Below are positions 33,851-43,800 of a stretch of DNA of 64,000 bases, piece after piece; within the stretch, counting starts at the first letter, position 1, and every line of letters begins with the position of its first letter. Where the stretch lies: positions 434,001 to 498,000 of the forward strand of contig NZ_RSCL01000001.1 of NCBI RefSeq assembly GCF_003991905.1, given 5' to 3'. The notes under the pieces were generated by a model that saw only the letters and a list, made by a program, of their open reading frames with translations, had not been told where the DNA came from and made no database searches. The position numbers and the translations under genes were made by a program. Source of the stretch: Dulcicalothrix desertica PCC 7102. Its GTDB lineage: Bacteria; Cyanobacteriota; Cyanobacteriia; Cyanobacteriales; Nostocaceae.

Positions 33851-34630
33851 ATGCAAAACAATCAAAGTGCAGCTACAGATTTACACACACTAGACCCGCT
33901 AAATCGATTTACACAACGCGCGGATGATTACGTAAAATATCGTCCCAGTTATCCAGCAGAAGCGATTGATTTTGTCTTGGAAGGACTGGCGCCTGCTTCT
34001 CAAATTTTAGCAGCAGACATTGGTGCAGGTACAGGAATAGCGTCACGGTTATTAGCTCTTCGTGGAGTAAAGGTTATTGCAGTTGAACCAAATGCAGCAA
34101 TGCGGAAAGTTGCACAAACTCACCCTAATGTCGAATATCGTCATGGTAGTGCAGAAGCGACTAATTTACCAGATGCATCAATTGATTTAGTAACAGCATT
34201 TCAAGCATTTCACTGGTTTGACCCAGAACCAACTTTAATGGAATTTCGCCGTATTTTAAAACCGAATGGTCGTTTAGCTCTCGTATGGAATAACCGTGAT
34301 CAAAGTGATGGTTTTACTGGGGAGTACAGCAGTTTTATTCGTGCAGTATCTAATGACCATCCCTGTGAACAACCAGATACCTATGCAGAAATATTAGAGC
34401 AAACTCAATATTTCGCGAATTATTGTGAACATCAATGTACAACAAAATATTGCCAAGAATTAGATTTAGATGCTTTGATAGGACGCACTCAGAGTATTTC
34501 TTATCTTCCGACTGAAGGGGAAAGTCATAAAAATCTTATTTCTGGTTTACAAGACTTATACCAAAAGTTTCGTTCAGAAAGGGGTTTTGTTGAAATGGTG
34601 TATCAAACAAGCATTCATATATTAGTTTAA
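33851..34630 (+). CDS. Class I SAM methyltransferase, copy B (259 aa)
   Basis: Near-duplicate of copy A over the whole length, with the same motifs (ILAADIGAGTGIASRLLALR, EPNAAMR, FRRILKPNGRLALVW). Differences concentrate in the C-terminal third, which usually holds the acceptor site, so the two copies may have different substrates. ATG 33851 follows the conserved GGCGCCACTAAA leader. TTTGATG is repeated three times directly after its stop (34631-34650). Confidence 0.9.
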   Translation: MQNNQSAATDLHTLDPLNRFTQRADDYVKYRPSYPAEAIDFVLEGLAPASQILAADIGAGTGIASRLLALRGVKVIAVEPNAAMRKVAQTHPNVEYRHGSAEATNLPDASIDLVTAFQAFHWFDPEPTLMEFRRILKPNGRLALVWNNRDQSDGFTGEYSSFIRAVSNDHPCEQPDTYAEILEQTQYFANYCEHQCTTKYCQELDLDALIGRTQSISYLPTEGESHKNLISGLQDLYQKFRSERGFVEMVYQTSIHILV

Positions 34631-34655
34631 TGTTTGATGTTTGATGTTTGATATT

Positions 34656-35240
34656 TTATATATTTGGAAATACTTTAGATAAATCGAGCGTCAAATCTGG
34701 AAAACAAGGAATAATTACTGTTTCATTCGGTAATAAAATCTCTTTACGGCGATATGTAAATTTACCTTGAAGGTGTTGTATTGCGTCGCTATACATTTCT
34801 AAATGATTGTCGGCTAAATTAAATACCCAGTAATATTTAATACCAGCTTCTGCATAAAGAGGTAATTTTACATCTTGGTCAAATTTTAAAGTTGAATCAG
34901 AAATTTCAATTAATAATAGTATATCTTCTGAAGTTGGATGAGAATTAAGATAATCATCATTTCTATTTTTGGCGATGACTCTATCAGGTTCGGGTTCGCT
35001 AGAGTCGGGAATAATGATTGGTAGTTGACTGCGTAAGGTTGCACGTTCTCCAATAAGTTTATTTAATTCTCGTTCTAACCGTGTTTCACAAACTGCATGA
35101 GGTGTACCTTTTGCTGCCATTGAAATTATTTCTCCCTTAATTAGCTCAACTCGGTCATTTTCTTGAAAAAATCCGAGTTGAGCTAAACGCTCGTATTCTT
35201 CTATCGTAAAACGTTTAGCAGTAATAGTACTTATGGTCAT
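34656..35240 (-). CDS. Uma2-family PD-(D/E)XK endonuclease (DUF820)
   Basis: A 194-residue protein: FTIEEYERLAQLGFFQENDR, then VELIKGEIISMAAKGTPHA at the front, EPEPDRV as the catalytic Asp region and LLIEISDSTLKFD with the Glu, then KYYWVFNLADNHLEMY. This is the Uma2 restriction-endonuclease-like fold, very common in cyanobacteria in many copies. Biological role not known; a link to transposition or DNA repair has been suggested for the family. Complete. Confidence 0.9.
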   Translation of the reverse strand: MTISTITAKRFTIEEYERLAQLGFFQENDRVELIKGEIISMAAKGTPHAVCETRLERELNKLIGERATLRSQLPIIIPDSSEPEPDRVIAKNRNDDYLNSHPTSEDILLLIEISDSTLKFDQDVKLPLYAEAGIKYYWVFNLADNHLEMYSDAIQHLQGKFTYRRKEILLPNETVIIPCFPDLTLDLSKVFPNI

Positions 35241-35289
35241 TTTAGATTATGTGGGGATGTTGGGTATATATATATATTAGGACAGACGG

Positions 35290-36048
35290 TTAAATATCCC
35301 ACGGTTGTTCTTTGGTGCCCAACATATGTAAAATGCGTTCGGCGTTATCTAAATCACCTATAACACGTCGAATTGGTTGTGGGTAAACTTTTAATAATGT
35401 GGGTGTGGCTGATATTTGATTTGCTTCTGCTAGTTCAGGATGACTCAAAACATCAATTACCTTGAGTGTATAAGGATGCACAAGGTGTTTTTCTAATAAT
35501 TCGTAGAGTAATTTCAATATACGTTCGGTATTTGGGCTTCGACCTGCTACAAATAATCTGAGTACGTAAGCTTGTGTATTATCTTCCTGTACAGGTATTG
35601 TTAAATTCGGCACCTTAAATTCTTTTTCTGCTAAGTCTGTACGAACTATTAAATCATGGTCTTCCCATAGTTGAGGAAATGTTGAACGATATGTAGATAA
35701 TACTACGCTATCACATAACCCCTCTTTCCACGGCGCCTTTTGCCAAACTAAACCATGAGTATCAAAAAGTACATTTAATAAAGCTTGATATCGAATTACT
35801 GCTGGATGTGCTTCTGCGAATGTTCGTATTTGCTGAGTTTTTGGGTCTAACCAATGGTCAATTGTAGCTGTATAACAAGGAACTAAGAAATGTGGCGGTT
35901 CTGATAAATCTAAGATTCTCTGTAAAGTACTACACAAATGCGAATGCCATCTACCCTGTTTGCTGGGGTCAATACAATAAAGCATATCTCCTCCAGGTGT
36001 AAACAAGGCAATGCCTTTAAACAATTTTGGTAACGGTGGTTGTGTCAA
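35290..36048 (-). CDS. KaiB-domain protein with N-terminal extension (252 aa)
   Basis: Residues about 155-245 carry the thioredoxin-like KaiB domain: AYVLRLFVAGRSPNTERILK, then LKVIDVLSHPELAEANQISA and TPTLLKVYPQPIRRVIGDL. Residues 1-150 are an extension of unknown fold (LFTPGGDMLYCIDPSKQGRW) that canonical KaiB (about 100 residues) lacks. KaiB proper binds KaiC in the circadian clock, and related domains occur in SasA. This protein is probably a clock-related or unrelated signalling adapter. It lies downstream of the pilT-type gene on the same strand with an STRR between them. Confidence 0.8.
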   Translation of the reverse strand: MTQPPLPKLFKGIALFTPGGDMLYCIDPSKQGRWHSHLCSTLQRILDLSEPPHFLVPCYTATIDHWLDPKTQQIRTFAEAHPAVIRYQALLNVLFDTHGLVWQKAPWKEGLCDSVVLSTYRSTFPQLWEDHDLIVRTDLAEKEFKVPNLTIPVQEDNTQAYVLRLFVAGRSPNTERILKLLYELLEKHLVHPYTLKVIDVLSHPELAEANQISATPTLLKVYPQPIRRVIGDLDNAERILHMLGTKEQPWDI

Positions 36049-36054
36049 TTTAGT

Positions 36055-36200
36055 GATGAGTGATGAGTGCTGAGTGCTGAGTGAGGAAACAGGAGTTAGG
36101 AGTGAAGAGTGAGGAGTTAGGAGTGAGGAGTTAGAAATTAACTCTTAACTCAGCACTCAGCACTCAGCACTTTTAACTTATCTCAGCACTCAGCACTTTT
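36055..36200. repeat. Heptamer STRR between the KaiB-domain gene and pilT
   Basis: GAGTGCT, GAGTTAG and GAGTGAG heptamers on the left are followed by CAGCACT heptamers on the right, with a second short CAGCACT block at 36183-36198 after a TTTTAACTTA duplication. Left and right halves are partly complementary, so the RNA can fold. Same family as 26802-26875. Confidence 0.9.
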
Positions 36201-36207
36201 AACTTAT

Positions 36208-37524
36208 TTAAACTCTGCCTCTGAGGAATTGTGCCATTTCGTTAGGTGTTGGCGACATTTCTAAGGCGGTTTCTTCGGTGATTCGTCCTTCTTGATAGAG
36301 ATTGAGCAGTGCTTGGTTCATGGTTATCATACCGTCAAAGCTGGCTTGCTTCATCAATTCGCTGATTTCATCGTATTTACCATCTTTTATCCATTCTTTA
36401 ACAGCATCTGTGTTAATTAGGATATCGTGGAATGCGGCACGTTTACCATCGGTTGTTCTACACAATCCTTGGGCAATTACTGCAACTAATGATTCTGCAA
36501 CCGCAACACGCATTGCATCTTGCTCTTCTGCTGAGTAAAGGTTCAAAATACGTTCAATTGTTTTGACTGCACTGTTGGTGTGCAGGGTTCCCATTACTAA
36601 GTGACCTGTTTGAGCAGCTTTGAGTGCTGTGTTTACGGTTTCTTTATCGCGCATTTCACCCACGAGTATTACATCTGGGTCTTCCCGTAATGCTGCTTTT
36701 AAGGCATTATCGAATTTGCGGGTGTGCATTCCCACTTCGCGCTGCTTAATTAAAGCTTTTTTACTTTGGTGAACAAATTCAATTGGGTCTTCGATGGTGA
36801 TAATGTGACGAGGCATTTCATGATTCATATAGTCCATCATTGCCGCCATTGTCGTCGATTTACCTGAACCTGTGGGGCCTGTCACCAATATCAAACCTTT
36901 ATGATAATGACAAACATCGCGGAATATGGGGGGAAGACGCAATTGTTCCATTGTTAAGATTTTTAATGGAATCAATCGAAGCACCATCGCGTTGCCAAGC
37001 ATTGAATCAAAAACGTTAATCCGCACGCGGGCAAAATCATATTGTGTGGCGCCATCAAATTCGAGGTGTTCTTTAAAGCGACGAATTTCTTCTTCGGTCA
37101 TTATTTCGCGTAACCAACACATGAAGGTTTCATTATCGGTTACAGGATAATCGGTTTTCTCAATTTCGCCTCGGTTACGGAAACGCGGTACTTCCCCTAC
37201 ACCTAAATGGACATCCGAAAATCCTTTATCGTATGCTTCTTTAATTATTTGCGCCATCGTCAATCTGCTGGGATTACTTTGTGCGCGTGCATTACCCTGT
37301 GCTGCTGCTGGTGTACCCGGTCTAGCTGCAACCGCCGAAACTGGTGGTGGCGCCGTTGGTACTGGAGGCGCCCCAGGAGGAGCAACCCTTGTGCTTCTCT
37401 CAGCTGACATATCTAATGTTTGTGTTGCCTGCCGTTGTGTACTCATTGGTGGTGGTGGTGGCGCCGGAGGAACACCACGAGGTACAGATGGAGCTGGGCT
37501 GGATGCACGAATTGTGTCTGTCAT
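36208..37524 (-). CDS. pilT: PilT-family type IV pilus retraction ATPase (PilT2/PilU-like)
   Basis: A 438-residue hexameric secretion ATPase that drives pilus disassembly. Residues 1-90 are proline-rich and low complexity (PPAPPPPPMS), a cyanobacterial feature. The core has Walker A GPTGSGKST (about 215-223), the Asp box ITIEDPIEFVH, Walker B DVILVGEMRD and the His box GTLHTNSAVKT. The C-terminal AIRNLIRE motif of canonical PilT is not seen (DAVKEWIKDGKYDEISELM), and the end DGMITMNQALLNLYQEGRI is closer to PilU. It should act in twitching motility or phototaxis. A KaiB-domain gene follows. Confidence 0.92.
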   Translation of the reverse strand: MTDTIRASSPAPSVPRGVPPAPPPPPMSTQRQATQTLDMSAERSTRVAPPGAPPVPTAPPPVSAVAARPGTPAAAQGNARAQSNPSRLTMAQIIKEAYDKGFSDVHLGVGEVPRFRNRGEIEKTDYPVTDNETFMCWLREIMTEEEIRRFKEHLEFDGATQYDFARVRINVFDSMLGNAMVLRLIPLKILTMEQLRLPPIFRDVCHYHKGLILVTGPTGSGKSTTMAAMMDYMNHEMPRHIITIEDPIEFVHQSKKALIKQREVGMHTRKFDNALKAALREDPDVILVGEMRDKETVNTALKAAQTGHLVMGTLHTNSAVKTIERILNLYSAEEQDAMRVAVAESLVAVIAQGLCRTTDGKRAAFHDILINTDAVKEWIKDGKYDEISELMKQASFDGMITMNQALLNLYQEGRITEETALEMSPTPNEMAQFLRGRV

Positions 37525-38255
37525 ATATCTTTACTTTTTAAACAATATTCAATCTTGAGATTTACCTCTAAAACGAAGGAGCGGAAAAAGCGCCCCCACC
37601 TCAAGCAGAAAGTAACAACACATGTTTGAACAAATGTTGAGAAGATGTAATTGAACATCTTCTCTACCAGTATCAAATATTGCACTTGTAACTTCTGCCG
37701 TGAGCCGATATAATTCTCACTTGCTTCTGATTACTTGTTTAACATATCTACCTGAATAACCATTCTCAGTACATACACTAGAGTTTACATGTATTAAATA
37801 TTGTGATTTTGACTGTATAATCCTCATTAAGTTAAATTAGAAGGTTTTTGAAATTTTCAGCTACGACTGTTTACTAAAGTGAGTCCAAACCGTTTACTAG
37901 ATAATTGCTTCAGACAATTTGGAAATTATGAGAATGGGTAGGAGTTTTGATAAGAAATGTTAAGGCTCTCAGTAATCAAATTTGGAGCCTGAACTATAAA
38001 ATCAACGTTGTTTAAGGTTTTGTTGACCATATAAGATATCCCCAAGGAAAGATTGACGGCGCCGAATTTGGGGTTTATTTTCATAATTACGAAAGATTAA
38101 ATGTAAAGTTTATTAAACAAATGCTCATCTTTTAAGGCGGGTTTTATATACTTAATTTCTATCGGAGAGCGATCCCCGACGAAATTGCTATCAGTTAATT
38201 GTTTGATTTCTGCGCTCACTTTTGATTTATCGCTGTGTATTTGGGAGGAAAGGTC
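37525..38255. other. Long non-coding stretch between divergent pilT and a membrane-protein gene
   Basis: About 730 AT-rich bases without a convincing gene on either strand. One GGCGCC (38059) and a GGAGCGGAAAAAGCGCCCCC stretch near 37578 are the only marked sequences. It probably holds two promoters and untranslated leaders. GGAGGAAAGG just before ATG 38256 is a strong ribosome site. Confidence 0.5.
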
Positions 38256-38630
38256 ATGACTTTAGCTACTGCATCTGATTTAAGACAAACCGACTCATTG
38301 CAAATGATTAAAAGCTTCCTAATTTGGACTTTTACATTGGCTGTATGCTTGTTGGTAGTTGGTTTTCCGTTGGTTGTTTTGATGGCAACGGTTGGATGTC
38401 TGTTGTCGATTGTTTTGCAATCAGTAATGCCAGTTAGTGCTGTTTTACTAGTTGCGGGTGGATTAATTCTGTTTAATGTAATGGCGGTTATGATTGCGGC
38501 AGGTGTATTGACAGCTAAAGGCGTTCATCCTAGCGATATGAAATGGTTAAGCTGGTTACATGGTGAAGCTGAACAAATGCAGACCACTGTTTATGCTGCT
38601 TGTCCTTTGACTTGCGAACTCAACAAATAG
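38256..38630 (+). CDS. Small two-helix membrane protein (124 aa)
   Basis: A 124-residue protein with two or three hydrophobic segments: LIWTFTLAVCLLVVGFPLVV (about 24-43), LVAGGLILFNVMAVMIAAGV (about 69-88), and the region between them. The C-terminus is polar with three cysteines. I do not recognise the family, though similar cyanobacterial proteins exist. The start is fixed by GGAGGAAAGG five bases before ATG 38256, rather than the TTG-type start at 38235. A rho-independent terminator follows. Confidence 0.75.
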   Translation: MTLATASDLRQTDSLQMIKSFLIWTFTLAVCLLVVGFPLVVLMATVGCLLSIVLQSVMPVSAVLLVAGGLILFNVMAVMIAAGVLTAKGVHPSDMKWLSWLHGEAEQMQTTVYAACPLTCELNK

Positions 38631-38670
38631 TTGTATAATTACTGCTTTTTACTCGATAAACAGTGTATCT

Positions 38671-38692
38671 GCCCGGTTCACCCGGGTTTTTT
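38671..38692 (+). terminator. Rho-independent terminator
   Basis: CCCGG-TTCAC-CCGGG followed by six T. It lies 41 bases after the stop of the small membrane protein gene, the right place and orientation for its transcript end. Confidence 0.85.
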
Positions 38693-38708
38693 CATGCGTA
38701 TATATATT

Positions 38709-38736
38709 GTAGAGACGCGATTAATCGCGTCTCTAC
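38709..38736. repeat. GAGACGCG palindrome repeat, copy 2
   Basis: Perfect palindrome with arms GTAGAGACGCGATT / AATCGCGTCTCTAC, immediately followed by GGGCGCCC (a GGCGCC site). It lies between the terminator and wecB. Confidence 0.9.
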
Positions 38737-38835
38737 GGGCGCCCAAATATTAATGTGATGGATGACTGTTGACTATTTAGAATTAAGCATTAACTATTTA
38801 TCTGTTAACGATAATTAAAACTATTGACTATTGAC

Positions 38836-39948
38836 ATGACTATTGATAAATGTGTTTACATTGTATTAGGTACTCGTCCAGAAGCGATAAAGCTGGCGCC
38901 TGTGATTAAAATGTTTCAAAATGTTGCAGGTATTAAGTTAAAGGTGATATTGACAGGACAGCATCGGGAAATGGTAGAGCAAGTGATGCAGTTGTTTGAT
39001 ATCAAAGCAGATAATGACTTAGAGATTATGCAGCCTAAGCAATCTTTGAGTGATATTACAATTCGGAGTTTGCAAGGGTTAGAGACATTATTTCAACAAG
39101 AAAAGCCTGATTTAGTGATTGTTCAGGGAGATACAACTACCGCGTTTGCCGCTTCTTTAGCAGCTTTTTATCAAAAAATTCCAGTTGGACATGTTGAAGC
39201 TGGTTTAAGGACTGATGAATTATATGACCCTTATCCAGAAGAAGCAAATCGGCGCCTGATATCGCAAATTACGCAGTTACACTTTGCACCAACAAGTTTA
39301 GCAGTAGAAAACTTACAGCGTTCAGGTGTATTAGGTGAAATACATTTAACTGGGAATACAGTAATTGATGCCTTATTAGACGTGGCAGCCAAACAACCCC
39401 CATGTAACATACCAGGTTTAGAGTGGGATAAATACCGGGTACTCTTATCAACAGTTCATCGTCGCGAAAATTGGGGAGAACCATTACAACATATAGCCCA
39501 AGGATTTTTACAATTATTAGATAAATTCCCTGATACTGTATTGTTACTTCCATTACATCGTAACCCTACAGTTCGCGAGCCATTACAAGCTATACTCGGC
39601 AATCATCCACGTATATTTTTAACCGAACCACTCGACTACGCCGAACTTGTCGGAGCAATAATGCGCTCGTATCTATTATTAACAGACTCAGGTGGGTTAC
39701 AAGAAGAGGCGCCAAGTCTTGGGAAGCCAGTATTAGTATTACGCGAAACAACCGAACGTCCGGAAGCAGTTACAGCAGGAACAGCCAAGCTTATAGGTAC
39801 AAACGTAAATTCTATTGTTACTAATGGCGCCGAGCTATTGGCAAATGCAACTGCGTATGAAACAATGGCAAATGCAATTAACCCATTTGGTGATGGACAA
39901 GCATCCGCCAGAATCTTAGACATAGCACAAAAATTTTTAGAGCAATAA
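38836..39948 (+). CDS. wecB: UDP-N-acetylglucosamine 2-epimerase (non-hydrolysing)
   Basis: A 370-residue GT-B-fold epimerase that interconverts UDP-GlcNAc and UDP-ManNAc for surface polysaccharides. Diagnostic segments are VLGTRPEAIKLAPVIK at the start, VQGDTTTAFAASLAA, GHVEAGLRTDELYDPYPEE, NRRLISQITQLHFAPT and DSGGLQEEAPSLGKPVLVLR. ATG 38836 is chosen over TTG 38824. Single gene; a GGGCA/TGCCC repeat follows the stop at 39950. Confidence 0.95.
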   Translation: MTIDKCVYIVLGTRPEAIKLAPVIKMFQNVAGIKLKVILTGQHREMVEQVMQLFDIKADNDLEIMQPKQSLSDITIRSLQGLETLFQQEKPDLVIVQGDTTTAFAASLAAFYQKIPVGHVEAGLRTDELYDPYPEEANRRLISQITQLHFAPTSLAVENLQRSGVLGEIHLTGNTVIDALLDVAAKQPPCNIPGLEWDKYRVLLSTVHRRENWGEPLQHIAQGFLQLLDKFPDTVLLLPLHRNPTVREPLQAILGNHPRIFLTEPLDYAELVGAIMRSYLLLTDSGGLQEEAPSLGKPVLVLRETTERPEAVTAGTAKLIGTNVNSIVTNGAELLANATAYETMANAINPFGDGQASARILDIAQKFLEQ

Positions 39949-40062
39949 TCTTGTGGAGCAGGCATCCCTGCCTGCCCTAATATTAGAGCTATATTACACA
40001 TCTATCTGTCAAATCAGTACATCAAGTGGGAAAATTGAAAAACTGTTAATCTTGATAAAGTT

Positions 40063-40410
40063 GTGGCTAACGGGAAAGAACCGAAACCGAGCGAACTTGG
40101 GCGTATACTTGAGCCAATCATAAAAGCTGCGGAGCAAAACTATTTGAATAAATTACAGAGTAACGCATCAATCGCAGCAAGATTGGGAGAAGCTCAACAA
40201 AAAATTACTCTTTACGAGGAAGTAGGGTTTTTACCTAATGACGAACAACGCCTACTGTTTGGCTCTGCTGAAAGTTGGGCTAGACAAAAGCAAGGTGTTC
40301 GTTTGAACGAAGGAAATTGGGTTCAGATTGGTAATCCTTCAAACCCTGCTGAGATTAAAGTACACATGAATCAAAACACAACCTATCCACGTCTTCTAAA
40401 AAGTTTCTAG
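40063..40410 (+). CDS. Hypothetical protein (115 aa), possibly a fragment
   Basis: An open frame from GTG 40063 with SELGRILEPIIKAAEQNYLN, then IAARLGEAQQKITLYEEVGF and GVRLNEGNWVQIGNPSNPA. I do not recognise it. The N-terminus has no good start and the TAG stop overlaps a GGCGCC where an unrelated HEAT-repeat fragment begins, so the 3' end may be cut as well. Confidence 0.45.
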   Translation: MANGKEPKPSELGRILEPIIKAAEQNYLNKLQSNASIAARLGEAQQKITLYEEVGFLPNDEQRLLFGSAESWARQKQGVRLNEGNWVQIGNPSNPAEIKVHMNQNTTYPRLLKSF

Positions 40411-40411
40411 G

Positions 40412-40650
40412 CGCCCAAGGCAAGAAGTTGCAAAACAGCTTCAAAATTATAATGATGAAGTAGCTGTTGATGCTTTAATTATTTTGCTTGAAGATGAAGA
40501 CGTTTTTGTAAGGGATGAAGCTGCGGAGTCGCTACTTGAACTAAATCGTGCTAGATTGCTAGAAGTTTGGAAAAAAGCATTAACGATTCGAGTGAAGATG
40601 TGCGAGACATCGCTAAACAAGCAATTGCCGATTTGGAAGTGCGTATTTGA
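40412..40650 (+). pseudogene. HEAT-repeat protein fragment with frameshift
   Basis: Starting at the GGCGCC (40410-40415), the frame encodes EVAKQLQNYNDEVAVDALII, then LLEDEDVFVRDEAAESLLEL, a typical PBS-lyase-like HEAT repeat. After WKKAL a one-base shift in the run AAAAAAGCATTAACG is needed to continue with DSSEDVRDIAKQAIADLEV and a TGA at 40648. The 5' part of the gene is absent. A relic. Confidence 0.75.
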
Positions 40651-40677
40651 ACGTATTGCATTGCGATATTACGCATT

Positions 40678-40705
40678 GTAGAGACGCGATTAATCGCGTC
40701 TCTAC
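40678..40705. repeat. GAGACGCG palindrome repeat, copy 3
   Basis: Same perfect palindrome as at 19425 and 38709. ATTG before and AATGCG after are partly repeated further out (GCATTGTAG / CTACAATGC), so the total inverted repeat is about 18 bp per arm. Confidence 0.9.
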
Positions 40706-40882
40706 AATGCGTCACGGGCAATATTACGGAATATTAAGCATTATTTTTCTAAATTCATAGAAAATTACCAGAAAACTCGGAAGTGAAATAAGTAACAGTC
40801 TAGTTATAGTAGTGTAACGATTCTCTGACTCGGTAACTATAAGTTAGCTAGTTATGTACCTACTGGACTCTACCGCAACGCT

Positions 40883-43800
40883 ATGTATACGCAAAACATC
40901 CCAGAACTGACACAAATTTTACTGGAATACACACCTGTCGCCGTTGCGATGTTCGACCGGGAGATGCGTTACATTGCAGTTAGTCGCAAATGGTTAATAG
41001 ACCATAACTGTAGTGAGCATAGTTTAATTGGTCTCTGTAATTGCCAAGTTTTGCCAAGCATTGCCCAAAGGTGGAGAGAAATTCATGACCGTTGTTTAAC
41101 GGGTGAGTCACATCAGTGTGAAGCAGAAAAAATTACTCAGGCAGATGGTTCATGCGAATGGTTAAAGTGGGAGTGTCGTCCTTGGTATGACACAAACGCT
41201 GAAATTGGCGGTACTATTTTTTGTACTGAATTAATTACCGAACTTCTTCAAACACAACAAGCGCTCAAAAAAAGTCAAGCGCGCGTGACTAAGCTAGCTG
41301 CTAACGTTCCAGGAATGATATATCAATATCTGTTACATTCCTCCGGGAGTATCGAATTACCGTATGTTAGTCATGGTTGTAGGCACCTGCTGGAAGTAGA
41401 GCCAGAAATACTTCAGCAAAACAGTGCAAAATTTTCTGAGCGAATTTATCCAGAAGATTATTCAGCATTTATTGAGTCAATGTCAATTTCGGCAGATACG
41501 CTTTTGCCTTGGTTATGGGAAGGTAGAATTATTACATCTACAGGTAAATTAAAGTGGGTGCGTCAAAGCGGGCGCCCAGAAAAGCAACCAAACGGTGATA
41601 TCATTTGGGATGGGTTAATAATTGACGTTAGCGATAAAAAGCTAGCAGAAGCACAGCTATATCAATATAAAGAGCTACTAGAAAGCTTAGTAGAAAAGCG
41701 TACTAGTCAATTAAATATAACAAACACACAGCTACAAGCAGAAATTGTAGAAAGACAAAAAGCCGAAGCAGCACTACGAAAAAGCGAAACCCGCTTTCAT
41801 AAATTATCAGCGAATATACCAGGTGTGTTGTATCAATATGTTCTATGTCCTGATGGCGCCAATTACTTCTCATATATCAACGCTGCGTGCCGTCAAATCT
41901 ATGAACTAGAACCCGAACAAATTCTCGATGACAGCGAAGTCTTGTTTAAATTAATACACCCAGAAGATTTAGCTAATTTTTATAAATCAATACAAACTTC
42001 AGTCGAAACTCTCAAATCTTGGAACCATGAATGGAGGATTGTAACGCCGTCAGGGCGCCTGAAATGGTTGCAAGGTTCATCACGCCCCGAATTGCAACCC
42101 AACGGTGACATTGTTTGGGATGGCTTAATAATGGATATTACTGAACGAAGGTTTACCGAAGAAGAACGGCAAAAATTGGTGGCATTGATTGAAAATAGCC
42201 CGGATTTTATTGCTATGGCAACACTTGAAGGCCGTGGGTTATTTGTTAACAAAGCAGGTCAAAAGCTTGTAGGAATTGAAAACATAGATCAAGTTCGACA
42301 AAGCTCTCTGATGGATTATCACACACCTGAAGATTCAGAGTTTTTTACGAAAGAAGTCTTGCCTCAAGTTATTAAACAAGGGAGTTGGCAAGGAGAATTT
42401 AACTTTAAACACTTTCAAACGGGCACCCTCATCCCTATTGAGTATAATATTTTTACAATTAAAGACCATAAAAATGGTCAACCGATAGCTTTAGCTACAA
42501 TCACGCGCGATATTACAGACCGAAAACTTGCTGAGGAAGAAAGGCAAAAGTTTGTTTCTTTAGTTGAAAATAGCACTGATTTTATTGGTATAGCAACTCT
42601 TGATGCCCAAGCATGGTACTTGAATGAAGCTGGATTAAACCTTGTTGGTCTTGACAACCTCGAACAATTTAGACAGACACATGTTTCGGATTATCACACG
42701 CCTGAAGACTGGGCTTACTTTCAAGATCATATAGCACCAGCAGTCACAGAACATGGACGTTGGCAAGGAGAATTTCAATTTCGTCATTTCAAAAGTGGTA
42801 AATTAATACCAATTGAGTATAATGTTTTCTTGATAAACGACCAGAAGACAGGTAAACCTATAGCTTTAGCTAACGTTACAAGAGATATATCTGAGCGCAA
42901 ACAAGCAGAAGAAGCTCTACGTCAATCTGAAACAAAATATCGTGAGTTAGGACTTAGAGAACAGCTTATCAACAGATTAGCAAGCCAAATTCGCCAATCT
43001 TTAAATCTTGACCAAGTTTTAGAAACTGCAATACAAGAAATTCGGGATTTATTGCAGATTGACCGATGTAGCTTTTCCTGGTTTAAACCTGACACTACTC
43101 CTCCTTCCTGGGAAACTCTTAAAGAAGCAAAACATAAAGATTTTCCTAGTTTACTGGGTTGTCATCCTGCAAACAAGATTGGACCAGCTACTGAGATGTT
43201 CTTGAAGCAAAAAATCCTTCAAATAGATGATGTAGAACAGTTTCATGAACCGATACACAGACAATTCTTAGAATCACTGGGAATTAAATCAGAAATAGTT
43301 CTGCCAATAAAAACTCGTTCAGGTCAAATTGGTGTTATTGTTTGCGGTCATTGGACTGAAACTCGTCCTTGGACAGATAGTGAAGTTGAACTTTTGCAAG
43401 CGGTTGTAGACCAGTTAGCTATAGCTATTAACCAAGCAGAACTTTATGCCCACAGTAAGGAAGTGGCGCAAACAGCTACGCAACAAGCGCAAAAAATAGA
43501 AAATACCCTTAAAGAACTCAAGCGTACTCAAACCCAACTTGTACAAAGTGAAAAAATGTCAAGTTTGGGACAGCTAGTCGCTGGTGTTGCACATGAAATT
43601 AATAACCCAGTTAATTTCATCTATGGTAATTTAGCCCATGCGAGTAATTACACTGAAGATTTACTAAAATTAATTAAATTATATCAGCAAGAATACCCTC
43701 AAGCTACAGACGCAATAAGTGAGAAAATAGATGCCATTGATTTAAATTTTCTTGTTTCAGACCTACCAAAAATTATGTCATCAATGAAGGTTGGTTCCGA

